7,489 bases of DNA from the NCBI GenBank assembly GCA_017380275.1, contig JAFOEH010000278.1:1-7489 (forward strand). The letters run 5' to 3'. This DNA is from Alistipes sp. (lineage in GTDB: Bacteria > Bacteroidota > Bacteroidia > Bacteroidales > Rikenellaceae). The notes beneath the pieces were generated by a model. It ran no database searches. It was not told where the DNA came from and worked only from the letters and a program-made list of their open reading frames with translations. A program made the translations under genes and the position numbers. Numbering within the stretch: position 1 is the first letter of the stretch; the number at the start of each line of letters is the position of its first letter. Shown piece by piece: positions 1 through 7,352 of this stretch.

Positions 1-2436
1 ACAGAGGAGATGCGTCGTGTGATTCACGACTTCTGGAGCCATTTTGAAATAGAGGAGTCACTTACGGAAGAGAAACGTAAGTTTCTGTCGGTATGGTTGT
101 CTCTATGGCCTGTATATCAGCAGTTTCGTGAGCGCATAGCGCGGCAGGGAGTTGCATATCCTGGTATGATCTACCGTTCGGCCGTAGAGCGTATTCAGAG
201 TGGTGAGGGCTCTCCCGATCTCAATCGACACTATGTCTTTATCGGCTTCAATGCCCTCTCCGAGTGCGAGAAACGAGTGCTTAAACATCTTGAGCGTAAT
301 GCCGAGTGCGACTTTTTCTGGGACTACGATTCCTATTACACTGAGCAGGGTGTGCAGGAGGCTGGTCGCTTTATGAGAGAGAATATCAGAGAATATAAAG
401 TAAAGGATGAAATAACGCACGATAATATGCTGTCTGTAAGCAAGAAGTTGCAGGCCGTATCGTGTGTGTCAAATGTCGTCCAATGCAAATATGTAAACAC
501 TCTTTTGCGGCAGATTTCGCCCGATCTAAAGTTTGACAAACAGACCGCAATCGTGCTGACCGATGAATCGCTGTTGATGCCGCTGCTGCACTCGCTTCCC
601 GAGATTGATGGCGACGTGAATGTAACGATGGGATATCCGATCAAACAGACTGCGGCATATTCGTTTGTCGAGCGATTGATCGAACTGCAGAAGAATTGCC
701 GCAAAACCGATAATGGCGTTACGTTTTACCACGTCGATGTGGCGAACATTCTAACACACCCCTATATAACCAATATCGTAGGGCAACGTGCTGTGCAATT
801 GCGAGATAAGATTGTTAAAAGCCGTGCTATTCGCGTCGGCGAAGAGTACTTCTCAGGTGAGGACCGGTTGCTGACTATGTTCCGCCCGACAGATGGATAT
901 TCTGCTCTATCTGCATATCTTTCAGAAGTGCTTGATTATGTTGCCAACAACGTGACGGAGTGGAGCGATAAGAGCTTCGAGAGGGCCTGCATATCGCTCA
1001 TTGCCGATTCGATAGATGAACTTGGTAATTGCTTAAAGAAGTGCGATATAGAGATAACTATTTCAATCTATACTTCACTATTGCGTCGCCACCTCCAGAG
1101 TCTGCGAATTCCGTTTAGCGGAGAGCCTCTTCAAGGGCTTCAGGTGATGGGTATTTTGGAGACGCGAAACCTTGATTTCAAAAATGTGATCATACTCTCG
1201 ATGAACGACGATAACTTCCCGGGAAACCTCTCGAGCGGTTCGTCGTTCATTCCCTATAATCTGCGTATGGCCTACGGAATGCCTACGCCCGAGCATCACG
1301 AGAGTGTCTATGCCTACTACTTTTATCGACTCATACAGCGTGCTGAGCGAGTCGATATGATCTACTGCTCGCAGGCTGAGCAGAATAGTACAGGAGAACA
1401 AAGTCGATATATCTATCAGCTTGATTACGAGTTGCCTTACGATATCAAACGAATCAATGTCGGAGTCGATGTAACCACCGTCGAACAGCAGGATCCCGTA
1501 GTGGTGAAAGACGAAAAAGTGCTTCGTGCGCTGGAGCGATTCTGCATTCAGTCGGAGGAGAGACCTATGCTCTCGCCGACGGCCTTTGCACGATATATCA
1601 CCTGTCCGATGAGTTTCTATTTTGCGTCGGTTGCGGGCTTGAAGAGTCGTAGCGAGTTGAACGAGGATATCGATAGTCCGATGTTCGGAACTATCCTGCA
1701 CGATGCGATGCAGCGCTTGTATAAGCCTATTGAGAACATTGCAAATCCTCAGGATTTTTTACAAAGAATGCTCGATACTGACGTGGTGGAAAAAGCTGTT
1801 GTAGAGGCCATTAACCGTAATTATATAAAGAATAGCAACATCCCGGCAGACAGTTATTCCGGAACGCTACTGATGGTGAAAAATGTGATAACCAAATATA
1901 TCACTCAGGGTATTATCCCTTACGATATTAGTCACCCTCACTTTGCCGTTATGAATACTGAGGAGCACATTTCGTATCCTTTCCCACTTGGTGACGGTCG
2001 TGATATATTGATTGGAGGTATTGCCGATCGTATCGACTCGCTTGATAACGGAATGTTGCGCGTGATTGACTACAAAACGGGAGGTATATCGCTCGAAATG
2101 AGTGGCGTAGAGTCTATGTTCAATGGTAAGGCTCAATACCCGTTGCAGACTATGCTCTACTCGATGGTATTGTATCACACGCTTCATCGCAACGTCGAAC
2201 CGGCGCTGTATTTTGCTCGCAAGATGAAAAAATCGACCTACTCGCCGCGCATCGTTGATAAGGCTCGTGGGGAATATGAAGTCGATTATGCCGCCTATGC
2301 CGAGGAGTTTGAGGAGGCATTGCGAGCCAAACTGCTCGAATTGTTCAATCCCGAGATTCCGTTTACCTGTTGCGAGAACAAAGGTAAATTCTCTCCGTGT
2401 ACATATTGTGATTATAAGGTAATCTGCAAACGATAG
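1..2436 (+). CDS. addB: AddB-like helicase-nuclease subunit, PD-(D/E)XK nuclease family (5' end outside window)
   Basis: This is probably the AddB-type partner of the downstream AddA-like helicase, acting on double-strand DNA ends before RecA-dependent repair. The frame is open from base 1, so the gene starts upstream; by family length I infer about 150 residues are missing. Residues are numbered from the ATG at position 10, which is probably an internal Met. Residues 378-444 form a helicase-like region (QVMGILETRNLDF, then FIPYNLR and YAYYFYRL) without the usual SF1 catalytic motifs, as expected for an inactivated AddB helicase fold. The nuclease follows: GTILH with H564, GIADRID with D673, and VIDYKTG with D687 and K689, all the RecB-family catalytic positions. 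C532 (YITCPMSFYF) plus C797, C800 and C806 in the last 12 residues match the AddB/Cas4 4Fe-4S arrangement. No frameshift is seen. Family is firm; the name addB is by analogy, since Bacteroidetes homologues are often annotated only as PD-(D/E)XK nucleases. Confidence 0.9.
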   Translation, partial: TEEMRRVIHDFWSHFEIEESLTEEKRKFLSVWLSLWPVYQQFRERIARQGVAYPGMIYRSAVERIQSGEGSPDLNRHYVFIGFNALSECEKRVLKHLERNAECDFFWDYDSYYTEQGVQEAGRFMRENIREYKVKDEITHDNMLSVSKKLQAVSCVSNVVQCKYVNTLLRQISPDLKFDKQTAIVLTDESLLMPLLHSLPEIDGDVNVTMGYPIKQTAAYSFVERLIELQKNCRKTDNGVTFYHVDVANILTHPYITNIVGQRAVQLRDKIVKSRAIRVGEEYFSGEDRLLTMFRPTDGYSALSAYLSEVLDYVANNVTEWSDKSFERACISLIADSIDELGNCLKKCDIEITISIYTSLLRRHLQSLRIPFSGEPLQGLQVMGILETRNLDFKNVIILSMNDDNFPGNLSSGSSFIPYNLRMAYGMPTPEHHESVYAYYFYRLIQRAERVDMIYCSQAEQNSTGEQSRYIYQLDYELPYDIKRINVGVDVTTVEQQDPVVVKDEKVLRALERFCIQSEERPMLSPTAFARYITCPMSFYFASVAGLKSRSELNEDIDSPMFGTILHDAMQRLYKPIENIANPQDFLQRMLDTDVVEKAVVEAINRNYIKNSNIPADSYSGTLLMVKNVITKYITQGIIPYDISHPHFAVMNTEEHISYPFPLGDGRDILIGGIADRIDSLDNGMLRVIDYKTGGISLEMSGVESMFNGKAQYPLQTMLYSMVLYHTLHRNVEPALYFARKMKKSTYSPRIVDKARGEYEVDYAAYAEEFEEALRAKLLELFNPEIPFTCCENKGKFSPCTYCDYKVICKR

Positions 2437-2440
2437 TGAT

Positions 2441-5400
2441 ATGAGAGCAAAAATATTGAGTGCCAGCGCAGGTTCGGGTAAGACCTATAGCCTGGCGTAT
2501 AAATTCATACACGACACGATTAAATACTTCAAGACTAAGCCCTATCTCTATCGTGCCATCCTCGCCGTAACCTTCACCAATAAGGCTACCGAGCAGATGA
2601 AGAGCCGAATATTGAAGGAGCTGGGTAATCTGTCGCGATATCCCGACAAGAGCAACTATATGGCCGACCTCAAGCGCGATTTGGGCTTGTCGGACGAGGA
2701 GATTATCCGCCGCGCGGAACTCACGCAACAGCGTATCCTGCACGACTATTCGCGTTTTACGATACTTACTATCGATAAATTCTTCCAGCGTATACTTCGA
2801 GCCTTTCTCAAGGAGTTGGGATTTGATCTTAACTATGCTATTGAGCTTAATCAGGATGCTCTGTTGCAGCAGAGTGTTGATTCGCTCATTGAAGATAGTG
2901 CCAATGATGAAGATTTGTTAAAATGGATCGAGGGCTTCTTGCAGGAGTCCCTGGATGAGGGCGAGAAGTGGGATATACGTGCAATTATCAAGGAGTGGGA
3001 AAAGGGTATTTTCAACGAGAAAGGTAAGCTTGCCATCGAGAACTCCGTTTCGAAGGAGAAACTCCAGGAGTTGATGCAAAAACTACTGCAGAATATCGCC
3101 AAGATATCGTCCGAGCAGCAGGCTGTTGGCAAGAGGGCATTGCGTATGATGGATGCCGCGGGCGTTGAACCTGATGATTTTAAGGGGAAGGCGTCGGGAT
3201 TTATCTCACTTTTTGCTAAGAGTATGTCGGGTAAAGAGTTCAACCTTACCTCCACTATGGTTAATAATTCTTACTCGACTGCAGAGTGGTCTAAAGTCCC
3301 CGCAGCACAAGCTCTTGCGACGGAATTGTTCCCGCTTTATGTCGAGCTGTGTGATCTTTATAAGCGCAAAGTTAAAGCTGAGCAATCGCTCAAGTTGTTC
3401 CGCAAGACATATCGCACCTATGCGATGTTGCGTGATATCTATCGCAAGTTGCGTGAGCGTAGCGACGAGGAGGGAATTATGTTGCTCTCCGAAACCAAGT
3501 ACATTCTTTCGCGTTTTATTGAGGATAACGACACGCCATTCATTTACGAGAAGATGGGCAACCGCTTCGAGCGTTTTATGATCGATGAGTTTCAAGACAC
3601 GTCGCTCAAGGAGTGGCACAACTTTGTGCCCTTGCTGCGCAATGCTATGGCGCAGTCTGAGGATGAGTCGGTGCTGATTGTGGGCGACGTGAAGCAGTCG
3701 ATATATCGTTGGCGCGGAGGCGATTGGCGAATCCTGAAGGAGTATGTGAAGCAGGATTTGGGTCAGGATGACACTATCGAGGTGCCGATGGATAAGAATT
3801 GGCGAAGCCTAAAGCAGGTGGTGGAGTTTAATAACGACACTATTCGTGATGTGGTTAATCTGGTGAACGGCACTTTGAATGATATGCTCGATAAGGCTGT
3901 CCAAGAGAAGAGTATCTCTGCGGCTTGCAATGACGAACTGCACGATATGCTACTTTCTGCTTATCGGGAACTCAAGCAGCAACCTTGCCGCAAATCTAAA
4001 AAATCAGGTTATGTGCGAGTTGAGCAGTATGACCAGGATGTGCCGCCAATGATTGAGTACATCGAGTCGGCCATTGCGCGAGGCTACTCCTATAACGATA
4101 TTCTTATTCTGTGTCGTACGAAGGATGATGGTGCGTTGGCAGCTAAGGTGCTGATGGAGTACAAGCGTCATAACAATACGTTTAATATTATGACGCGCGA
4201 TTCGCTTTTTGTCGGACGAGGAGCTGTGAGTAGTTTTGTTATCGCTGTTATGCGTCTGTCGCAGAATCCCGACGATGTCATCAATCTTGCGGTTATGAAC
4301 GATTATCTGGGCCGAGCCTATGATGCTCCGGCCGAGGACAGCGATTTGGCTACTCTCTCGGCAATTAGCCAGCTCTCGCCCGAACAGGCTTTCGAACGTA
4401 TTGTGATTGATTACGGATTGGATAAGAATGTCGAAGAGATTGCTTATGTTCAGGCTCTGCACGAGCAGATCGTGGCTTTCTGTTCGTCGAAGAGTGCAGA
4501 TATTCAGCTATTCCTGAAGATGTGGGATGAGGATGGGTATAAGCAGACCATTAATGTCGAGCAAAATGAAGATACTATCGAGCTCACCACAATTCATAAG
4601 GCTAAAGGTCTTGAGCGAAAGGTGGTTATTATACCCTATTGCGACTGGCCTCTAAAGCCGTATAGTGGTATAGTGTGGGCGCAACCCAATGTGCAGTCGA
4701 AAAATTTTGCTGAGCTGGGCTGTTTCCCTGTAAACTATCAGAAGGAGGGAATGTCTGTGTCGGATTTTTCCGAGGAGTATTATCGTGAGCTGGTCTTCAA
4801 TGTTGTCGAGGGTATTAATATACTCTATGTGGCACTTACACGTGCAGAGGAAGAGCTTTACGTTTGTATACCATACACGCCACCAAAGGAGATTGATGAT
4901 AAAAAGAAAAAGAGTAAAAAGGATGAATCCTCAGTCCCCGACGTCGGAAAATACCTTTGGGAAGCTGTACAAGATAAAGCACAAACCGAGGATGTTGGAG
5001 GTGGTAAACGTATCTGGGCTGAGTTTGGCGTGCAGGAGACGCCCGATAGTAGAGATGATAAGGCTGAGCAGGTTGAAAATATATTGCTTGACATCTACCC
5101 CACTTATCCAACGACGCAGAGCCCGCGTACTGTGTCGCAACGATATTTCGAGGAGGATGGTGGGTCGGTCCGCTCGGCCCGCAATATGGGAATCTTGATG
5201 CACGGAGTGCTGAGCGAGGCTAAAGACAAAACTGATGTGATGCGACGCATCGACCTTGAGCAAAAGAATGGCCACCTGAGTGATGAGCAAGCTTTGGACC
5301 TAAAGCAGATTATCGAACGTGAATTCTGCCGCGACCAGGTGCGCGAATGGTTTGGTGCGTGGGATGAGGTTCGTACCGAGAGCGATATTCTATCGGCGGA

Positions 5401-5623
5401 TATTGTCGGCACGCGCCGACCTGACCGCGTTATGATTCGCGGCAATCGGGCCGTTGTGGTGGATTATAAGTTTGGCGATGAGCAGCGAGCGACACATCAT
5501 CGTCAGGTTGCCGCCTATGCGCAACTATTGCGCCAGATGGGTTATGCCGAGATTGAGGGTTATGTCTGGTATCTTTCGCTTGGTCAGATTGTAAAAGTTG
5601 ATTGCAACGAGCTGGCGCTGTAA
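2441..5623 (+). CDS. addA: AddA-like UvrD/RecB-family helicase with C-terminal nuclease
   Basis: This is an ATP-dependent SF1A helicase fused to a RecB-type nuclease, the expected motor subunit of an AddAB-like DNA-end resection complex. At 1060 residues it is complete and of normal size for Bacteroidetes homologues. Motifs in order: Walker A ASAGSGKT (residues 8-15, K14), motif Ia VTFTNKAT (43-50), TIDKFFQ (110-116), Walker B MIDEFQDT (380-387, D382/E383), motif III GDVKQSIYRWRGG (415-427), motif IV NWRS (453-456), motif V TTIHKAKGLE (716-725) and motif VI YVALTRAEEE (796-805, R801). A lysine-rich linker (about 816-828) follows, then the nuclease: H921 (GILMHG), D995 (RPDRV), and D1008 and K1010 (VVDYKFG). 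The ATG lies 4 bases after the upstream stop, with no Shine-Dalgarno sequence, and gives the Walker A loop its usual place near the N-terminus. The tight spacing implies one transcript with the AddB-like gene. RecB is the main alternative name, but the AddB-like neighbour favours AddA. Confidence 0.93.
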   Translation: MRAKILSASAGSGKTYSLAYKFIHDTIKYFKTKPYLYRAILAVTFTNKATEQMKSRILKELGNLSRYPDKSNYMADLKRDLGLSDEEIIRRAELTQQRILHDYSRFTILTIDKFFQRILRAFLKELGFDLNYAIELNQDALLQQSVDSLIEDSANDEDLLKWIEGFLQESLDEGEKWDIRAIIKEWEKGIFNEKGKLAIENSVSKEKLQELMQKLLQNIAKISSEQQAVGKRALRMMDAAGVEPDDFKGKASGFISLFAKSMSGKEFNLTSTMVNNSYSTAEWSKVPAAQALATELFPLYVELCDLYKRKVKAEQSLKLFRKTYRTYAMLRDIYRKLRERSDEEGIMLLSETKYILSRFIEDNDTPFIYEKMGNRFERFMIDEFQDTSLKEWHNFVPLLRNAMAQSEDESVLIVGDVKQSIYRWRGGDWRILKEYVKQDLGQDDTIEVPMDKNWRSLKQVVEFNNDTIRDVVNLVNGTLNDMLDKAVQEKSISAACNDELHDMLLSAYRELKQQPCRKSKKSGYVRVEQYDQDVPPMIEYIESAIARGYSYNDILILCRTKDDGALAAKVLMEYKRHNNTFNIMTRDSLFVGRGAVSSFVIAVMRLSQNPDDVINLAVMNDYLGRAYDAPAEDSDLATLSAISQLSPEQAFERIVIDYGLDKNVEEIAYVQALHEQIVAFCSSKSADIQLFLKMWDEDGYKQTINVEQNEDTIELTTIHKAKGLERKVVIIPYCDWPLKPYSGIVWAQPNVQSKNFAELGCFPVNYQKEGMSVSDFSEEYYRELVFNVVEGINILYVALTRAEEELYVCIPYTPPKEIDDKKKKSKKDESSVPDVGKYLWEAVQDKAQTEDVGGGKRIWAEFGVQETPDSRDDKAEQVENILLDIYPTYPTTQSPRTVSQRYFEEDGGSVRSARNMGILMHGVLSEAKDKTDVMRRIDLEQKNGHLSDEQALDLKQIIEREFCRDQVREWFGAWDEVRTESDILSADIVGTRRPDRVMIRGNRAVVVDYKFGDEQRATHHRQVAAYAQLLRQMGYAEIEGYVWYLSLGQIVKVDCNELAL

Positions 5624-5647
5624 AATCAAATAAAAACATTATCTTTG
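5617..5647 (+). promoter_or_regulatory. Candidate Bacteroidetes-type promoter upstream of the cvfB-like gene
   Basis: The 40-base gap between the AddA-like stop and the cvfB-like ATG contains TATCTTTG at 5640-5647, a full match to the Bacteroidetes -7 element TAnnTTTG. The region expected to hold the -33 TTTG has only GCTG at 5617-5620, 19 bases upstream, a weak match that overlaps the end of the AddA-like gene. The -7 box ends 16 bases before the ATG, so transcription from here would leave a very short leader of roughly 10 bases. Read-through from the upstream genes is also possible, because no terminator is seen between them. Confidence 0.5.
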
Positions 5648-5663
5648 CAGAAAATATTGACTG

Positions 5664-6494
5664 ATGAAAGTAGGACAAATACAAACACTCAAAGTAAACC
5701 GCATATCTGACTACGGTCTCTATCTGGCCGATGAGGAGGGGCAGGAGGTGCTGCTCCCCAACCGTTTTGTCTCGCTCACCAATGCTGTGGGCGATGAGAT
5801 CGAGGTCTTCGTCTATCACGACTCGGAGGATCGTCTGGTGGCTACCACCGACCGACCTCTGATCACTGAGGGCCGCGTGGCGTGCCTGAAGGTTGTCGAC
5901 AAGAATATCCACGGAGCATTCCTCGATTGGGGCGTCAGTGGTAAGGACCTTTTCCTGCCTAACCGTAATCAGCAGGGCGGCGTGTTGCCTGGTCGTAGCT
6001 ATATTGTGTGGCTCTATGTCGATAATATTACGGGGCGCTGTGTTGCTACGATGAAGATCAAACCCTACATCGACAATGACATCATCACCGTGAAGCCTCG
6101 TCAGAAGGTGGAGGCATTGGTAGCATCGGAGAGCCCTATTGGCTATCGCGTCATTATCGACTCACGCCATTGGGGAATGATCTACAAGAATCAGATTTTC
6201 CAGCGCATCAGCGTGGGCGACCGCGTAGAGGCTTACGTTCGTCGCATAACGGAAGATAACCGCATCGACCTCTCGCTTCGCCGCGAGGGTTACGATGGAG
6301 TGGCCGCTTCGGCAGAGAGTTTGTATGATCTGCTCAAGTCGCAAGGTGGAGTGCTTGAGGTGGGCGATGACTCTACGCCCGAAGCTATTCACGCCGAAAC
6401 GCAGATGAGTAAGAAGGTCTTTAAGCGCGCCGTGGGTATCCTGCTCAAGCGTGGTGATATTGTGGCCGATAAGTATCAAATCCGATTGAAATAA
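5664..6494 (+). CDS. cvfB: CvfB-like S1 domain RNA-binding protein
   Basis: This is a 276-residue protein of the CvfB (conserved virulence factor B) family, predicted to be a cytosolic RNA-binding protein. Three S1-type or degenerate S1 barrels can be placed: residues 1-62 (KVNRISDYGLYLADEEGQ, then VLLPNRF), about 66-131 (VDKNIHGAFLDWG, KDLFLPN) and about 146-208 (RVIIDSRHWGMIYKNQIF, then DNRIDLSLR). A C-terminal winged-helix region (about 215-276) carries the family signature SKKVFKRAVGILLKRGDI. Length and domain order match the family. CvfB affects virulence-factor expression in Staphylococcus, and RNA binding is known for the family; the target here is unknown. The ATG is the first in frame and places the first S1 strand at the N-terminus. 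It has no clear Shine-Dalgarno sequence. The gene probably starts a transcription unit with the following methyltransferase. Confidence 0.9.
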   Translation: MKVGQIQTLKVNRISDYGLYLADEEGQEVLLPNRFVSLTNAVGDEIEVFVYHDSEDRLVATTDRPLITEGRVACLKVVDKNIHGAFLDWGVSGKDLFLPNRNQQGGVLPGRSYIVWLYVDNITGRCVATMKIKPYIDNDIITVKPRQKVEALVASESPIGYRVIIDSRHWGMIYKNQIFQRISVGDRVEAYVRRITEDNRIDLSLRREGYDGVAASAESLYDLLKSQGGVLEVGDDSTPEAIHAETQMSKKVFKRAVGILLKRGDIVADKYQIRLK

Positions 6495-7255
6495 TGGTAT
6501 TGCAGACGGCAGAGAGGGTGTCGGCACGCGACGCATCCGATAATTTCGTGTTCCAGAGATCGATCCTCGCCTACTATAAGGCGGCGGAGATTGTTTCGGG
6601 TTGTGTGCTCGAGATCGGTACGGGTATGGGCTATGGTGTGGAGGTTGTTGCCCCTTCGGCCGAGCGTTTCGTTACTATCGATAAGAGCCAAGCATATAGT
6701 GTTGATCTGCCGTCAAATACCGAGTTTCGCCAGATGACCGCTCCCTCACTCGATTTTGCCGACGAGAGCTTCGATTATGTTATTTCGTTCCAGGTGATCG
6801 AGCATATCAAACGCGACAGCGATTTTGTCAAGGAGGTGAGCCGTGTGCTTCGCAAAGGGGGCAGTTTTTTAGTCTCTACGCCCTATGCTCCGATGTCGCT
6901 CACGCGCAATCCTTGGCACGTGCGTGAGTACCGAGCCGAGGAGCTCAGACAACTGCTCTCACCTCATTTTGAGAGCGTTGAGATGTTGGGTGTTGATGGC
7001 AACGAGAAGGTTATGGAGTATTATGAGAAGAATCGTGAGGGCGTTCGACGTATCACCCGCTTCGATCCGCTTGATCTTCAGCACCGCCTGCCTCGCTGGA
7101 TGTTGCAATTACCCTACGATCTGCTCAATCGTCTCAATCGCCGTCGTCTGCTCAGCCAGAACAGCGATCTGACCAACTCTATCACACGCGACGACTATTA
7201 CATTGGCTCTGTCACCGATCATAGTTTCGATCTCTATTTTATCGCTCGCAAATAG
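6494..7255 (+). CDS. Class I SAM-dependent methyltransferase, substrate unknown
   Basis: This 253-residue protein has a Rossmann-fold SAM-binding core of the Methyltransf_11/UbiE-like type. Motif I is LEIGTGMGYG (residues 39-48), the acidic end of strand 2 is TIDKS (D63, expected to contact the SAM ribose), an acidic stretch LDFADESFDYV (86-96) leads into motif IV (ISFQVIEHI, 97-105), and LRKGGSFLVSTP (119-130) is the post-core motif. Residues from about 165 to the end are less characteristic and may form the substrate-specific cap. No transmembrane segment or signal peptide is seen. The ATG is the only sensible start, because the next Met (M45) is inside motif I. Its A is the last base of the upstream TAA (ATAATG), which indicates translational coupling to the cvfB-like gene. 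Small-molecule, lipid, protein or RNA methylation are all possible; the sequence does not decide. Confidence 0.88.
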   Translation: MVLQTAERVSARDASDNFVFQRSILAYYKAAEIVSGCVLEIGTGMGYGVEVVAPSAERFVTIDKSQAYSVDLPSNTEFRQMTAPSLDFADESFDYVISFQVIEHIKRDSDFVKEVSRVLRKGGSFLVSTPYAPMSLTRNPWHVREYRAEELRQLLSPHFESVEMLGVDGNEKVMEYYEKNREGVRRITRFDPLDLQHRLPRWMLQLPYDLLNRLNRRRLLSQNSDLTNSITRDDYYIGSVTDHSFDLYFIARK

Positions 7256-7352
7256 CCCTCAGTTGTGCTTGTTTGAATATTTTTTTTCTTTTTTGGCAAT
7301 TTTTTACTATCTTTACGTTTTGTATAAGGAGCCTTAAAATTGAAACGTAAGG
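7256..7352. other. AT-rich intergenic region before the TSUP permease gene
   Basis: This is the longest non-coding stretch in the window. It has two T-rich runs (7279-7294 and 7300-7305), two overlapping -7-like boxes (7308-7322) and a small inverted repeat (TAAGG, AG, CCTTA at 7325-7336). I found no GC-rich hairpin before the T runs, so a classical intrinsic terminator for the methyltransferase gene is not supported. No RNA gene or riboswitch-like structure is recognisable. Confidence 0.6.
7292..7322 (+). promoter_or_regulatory. Candidate Bacteroidetes-type promoter for the TSUP permease gene
   Basis: TTTG at 7292-7295 is followed after 18 bases by TACGTTTTG at 7314-7322, close to the TTTG / TAnnTTTG pattern (usual spacing about 19-21), with one extra T before the final G. 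An overlapping box, TATCTTTA at 7308-7315, matches seven of eight -7 positions but is only 12 bases from that TTTG. Which box is used cannot be settled by eye. Either way the leader would be about 25 to 40 bases long, and would include all or most of the inverted repeat at 7325-7336. Confidence 0.42.

Noticed and set aside
1078..1701. A 207-codon open frame on the - strand inside the AddB-like gene, plus many other - strand frames of 70-160 codons across the window.
   Set aside because: Each lies fully or mostly over a + strand gene with clear family motifs. Their translations have no recognisable domains and look like antisense composition of the coding strand.
3153..3581. A + strand frame of 142 codons overlapping the AddA-like gene, and similar ones at 4785-5198 and 6885-7172.
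   Set aside because: They are out-of-frame readings of well-supported genes; their proteins are rich in Arg, Ser and Cys with no domain pattern.
5618..5650. Possible terminator hairpin between the AddA-like and cvfB-like genes (7-bp stem, 19-base loop).
   Set aside because: The loop is large and AT-rich, one pair is U-G, the stem is weak, and no U-run follows. It also overlaps the stronger -7 promoter match.
7276..7305. T-rich runs after the methyltransferase stop as an intrinsic terminator.
   Set aside because: No GC-rich inverted repeat was found directly before the T runs; AT-rich DNA upstream of a promoter explains them as well.
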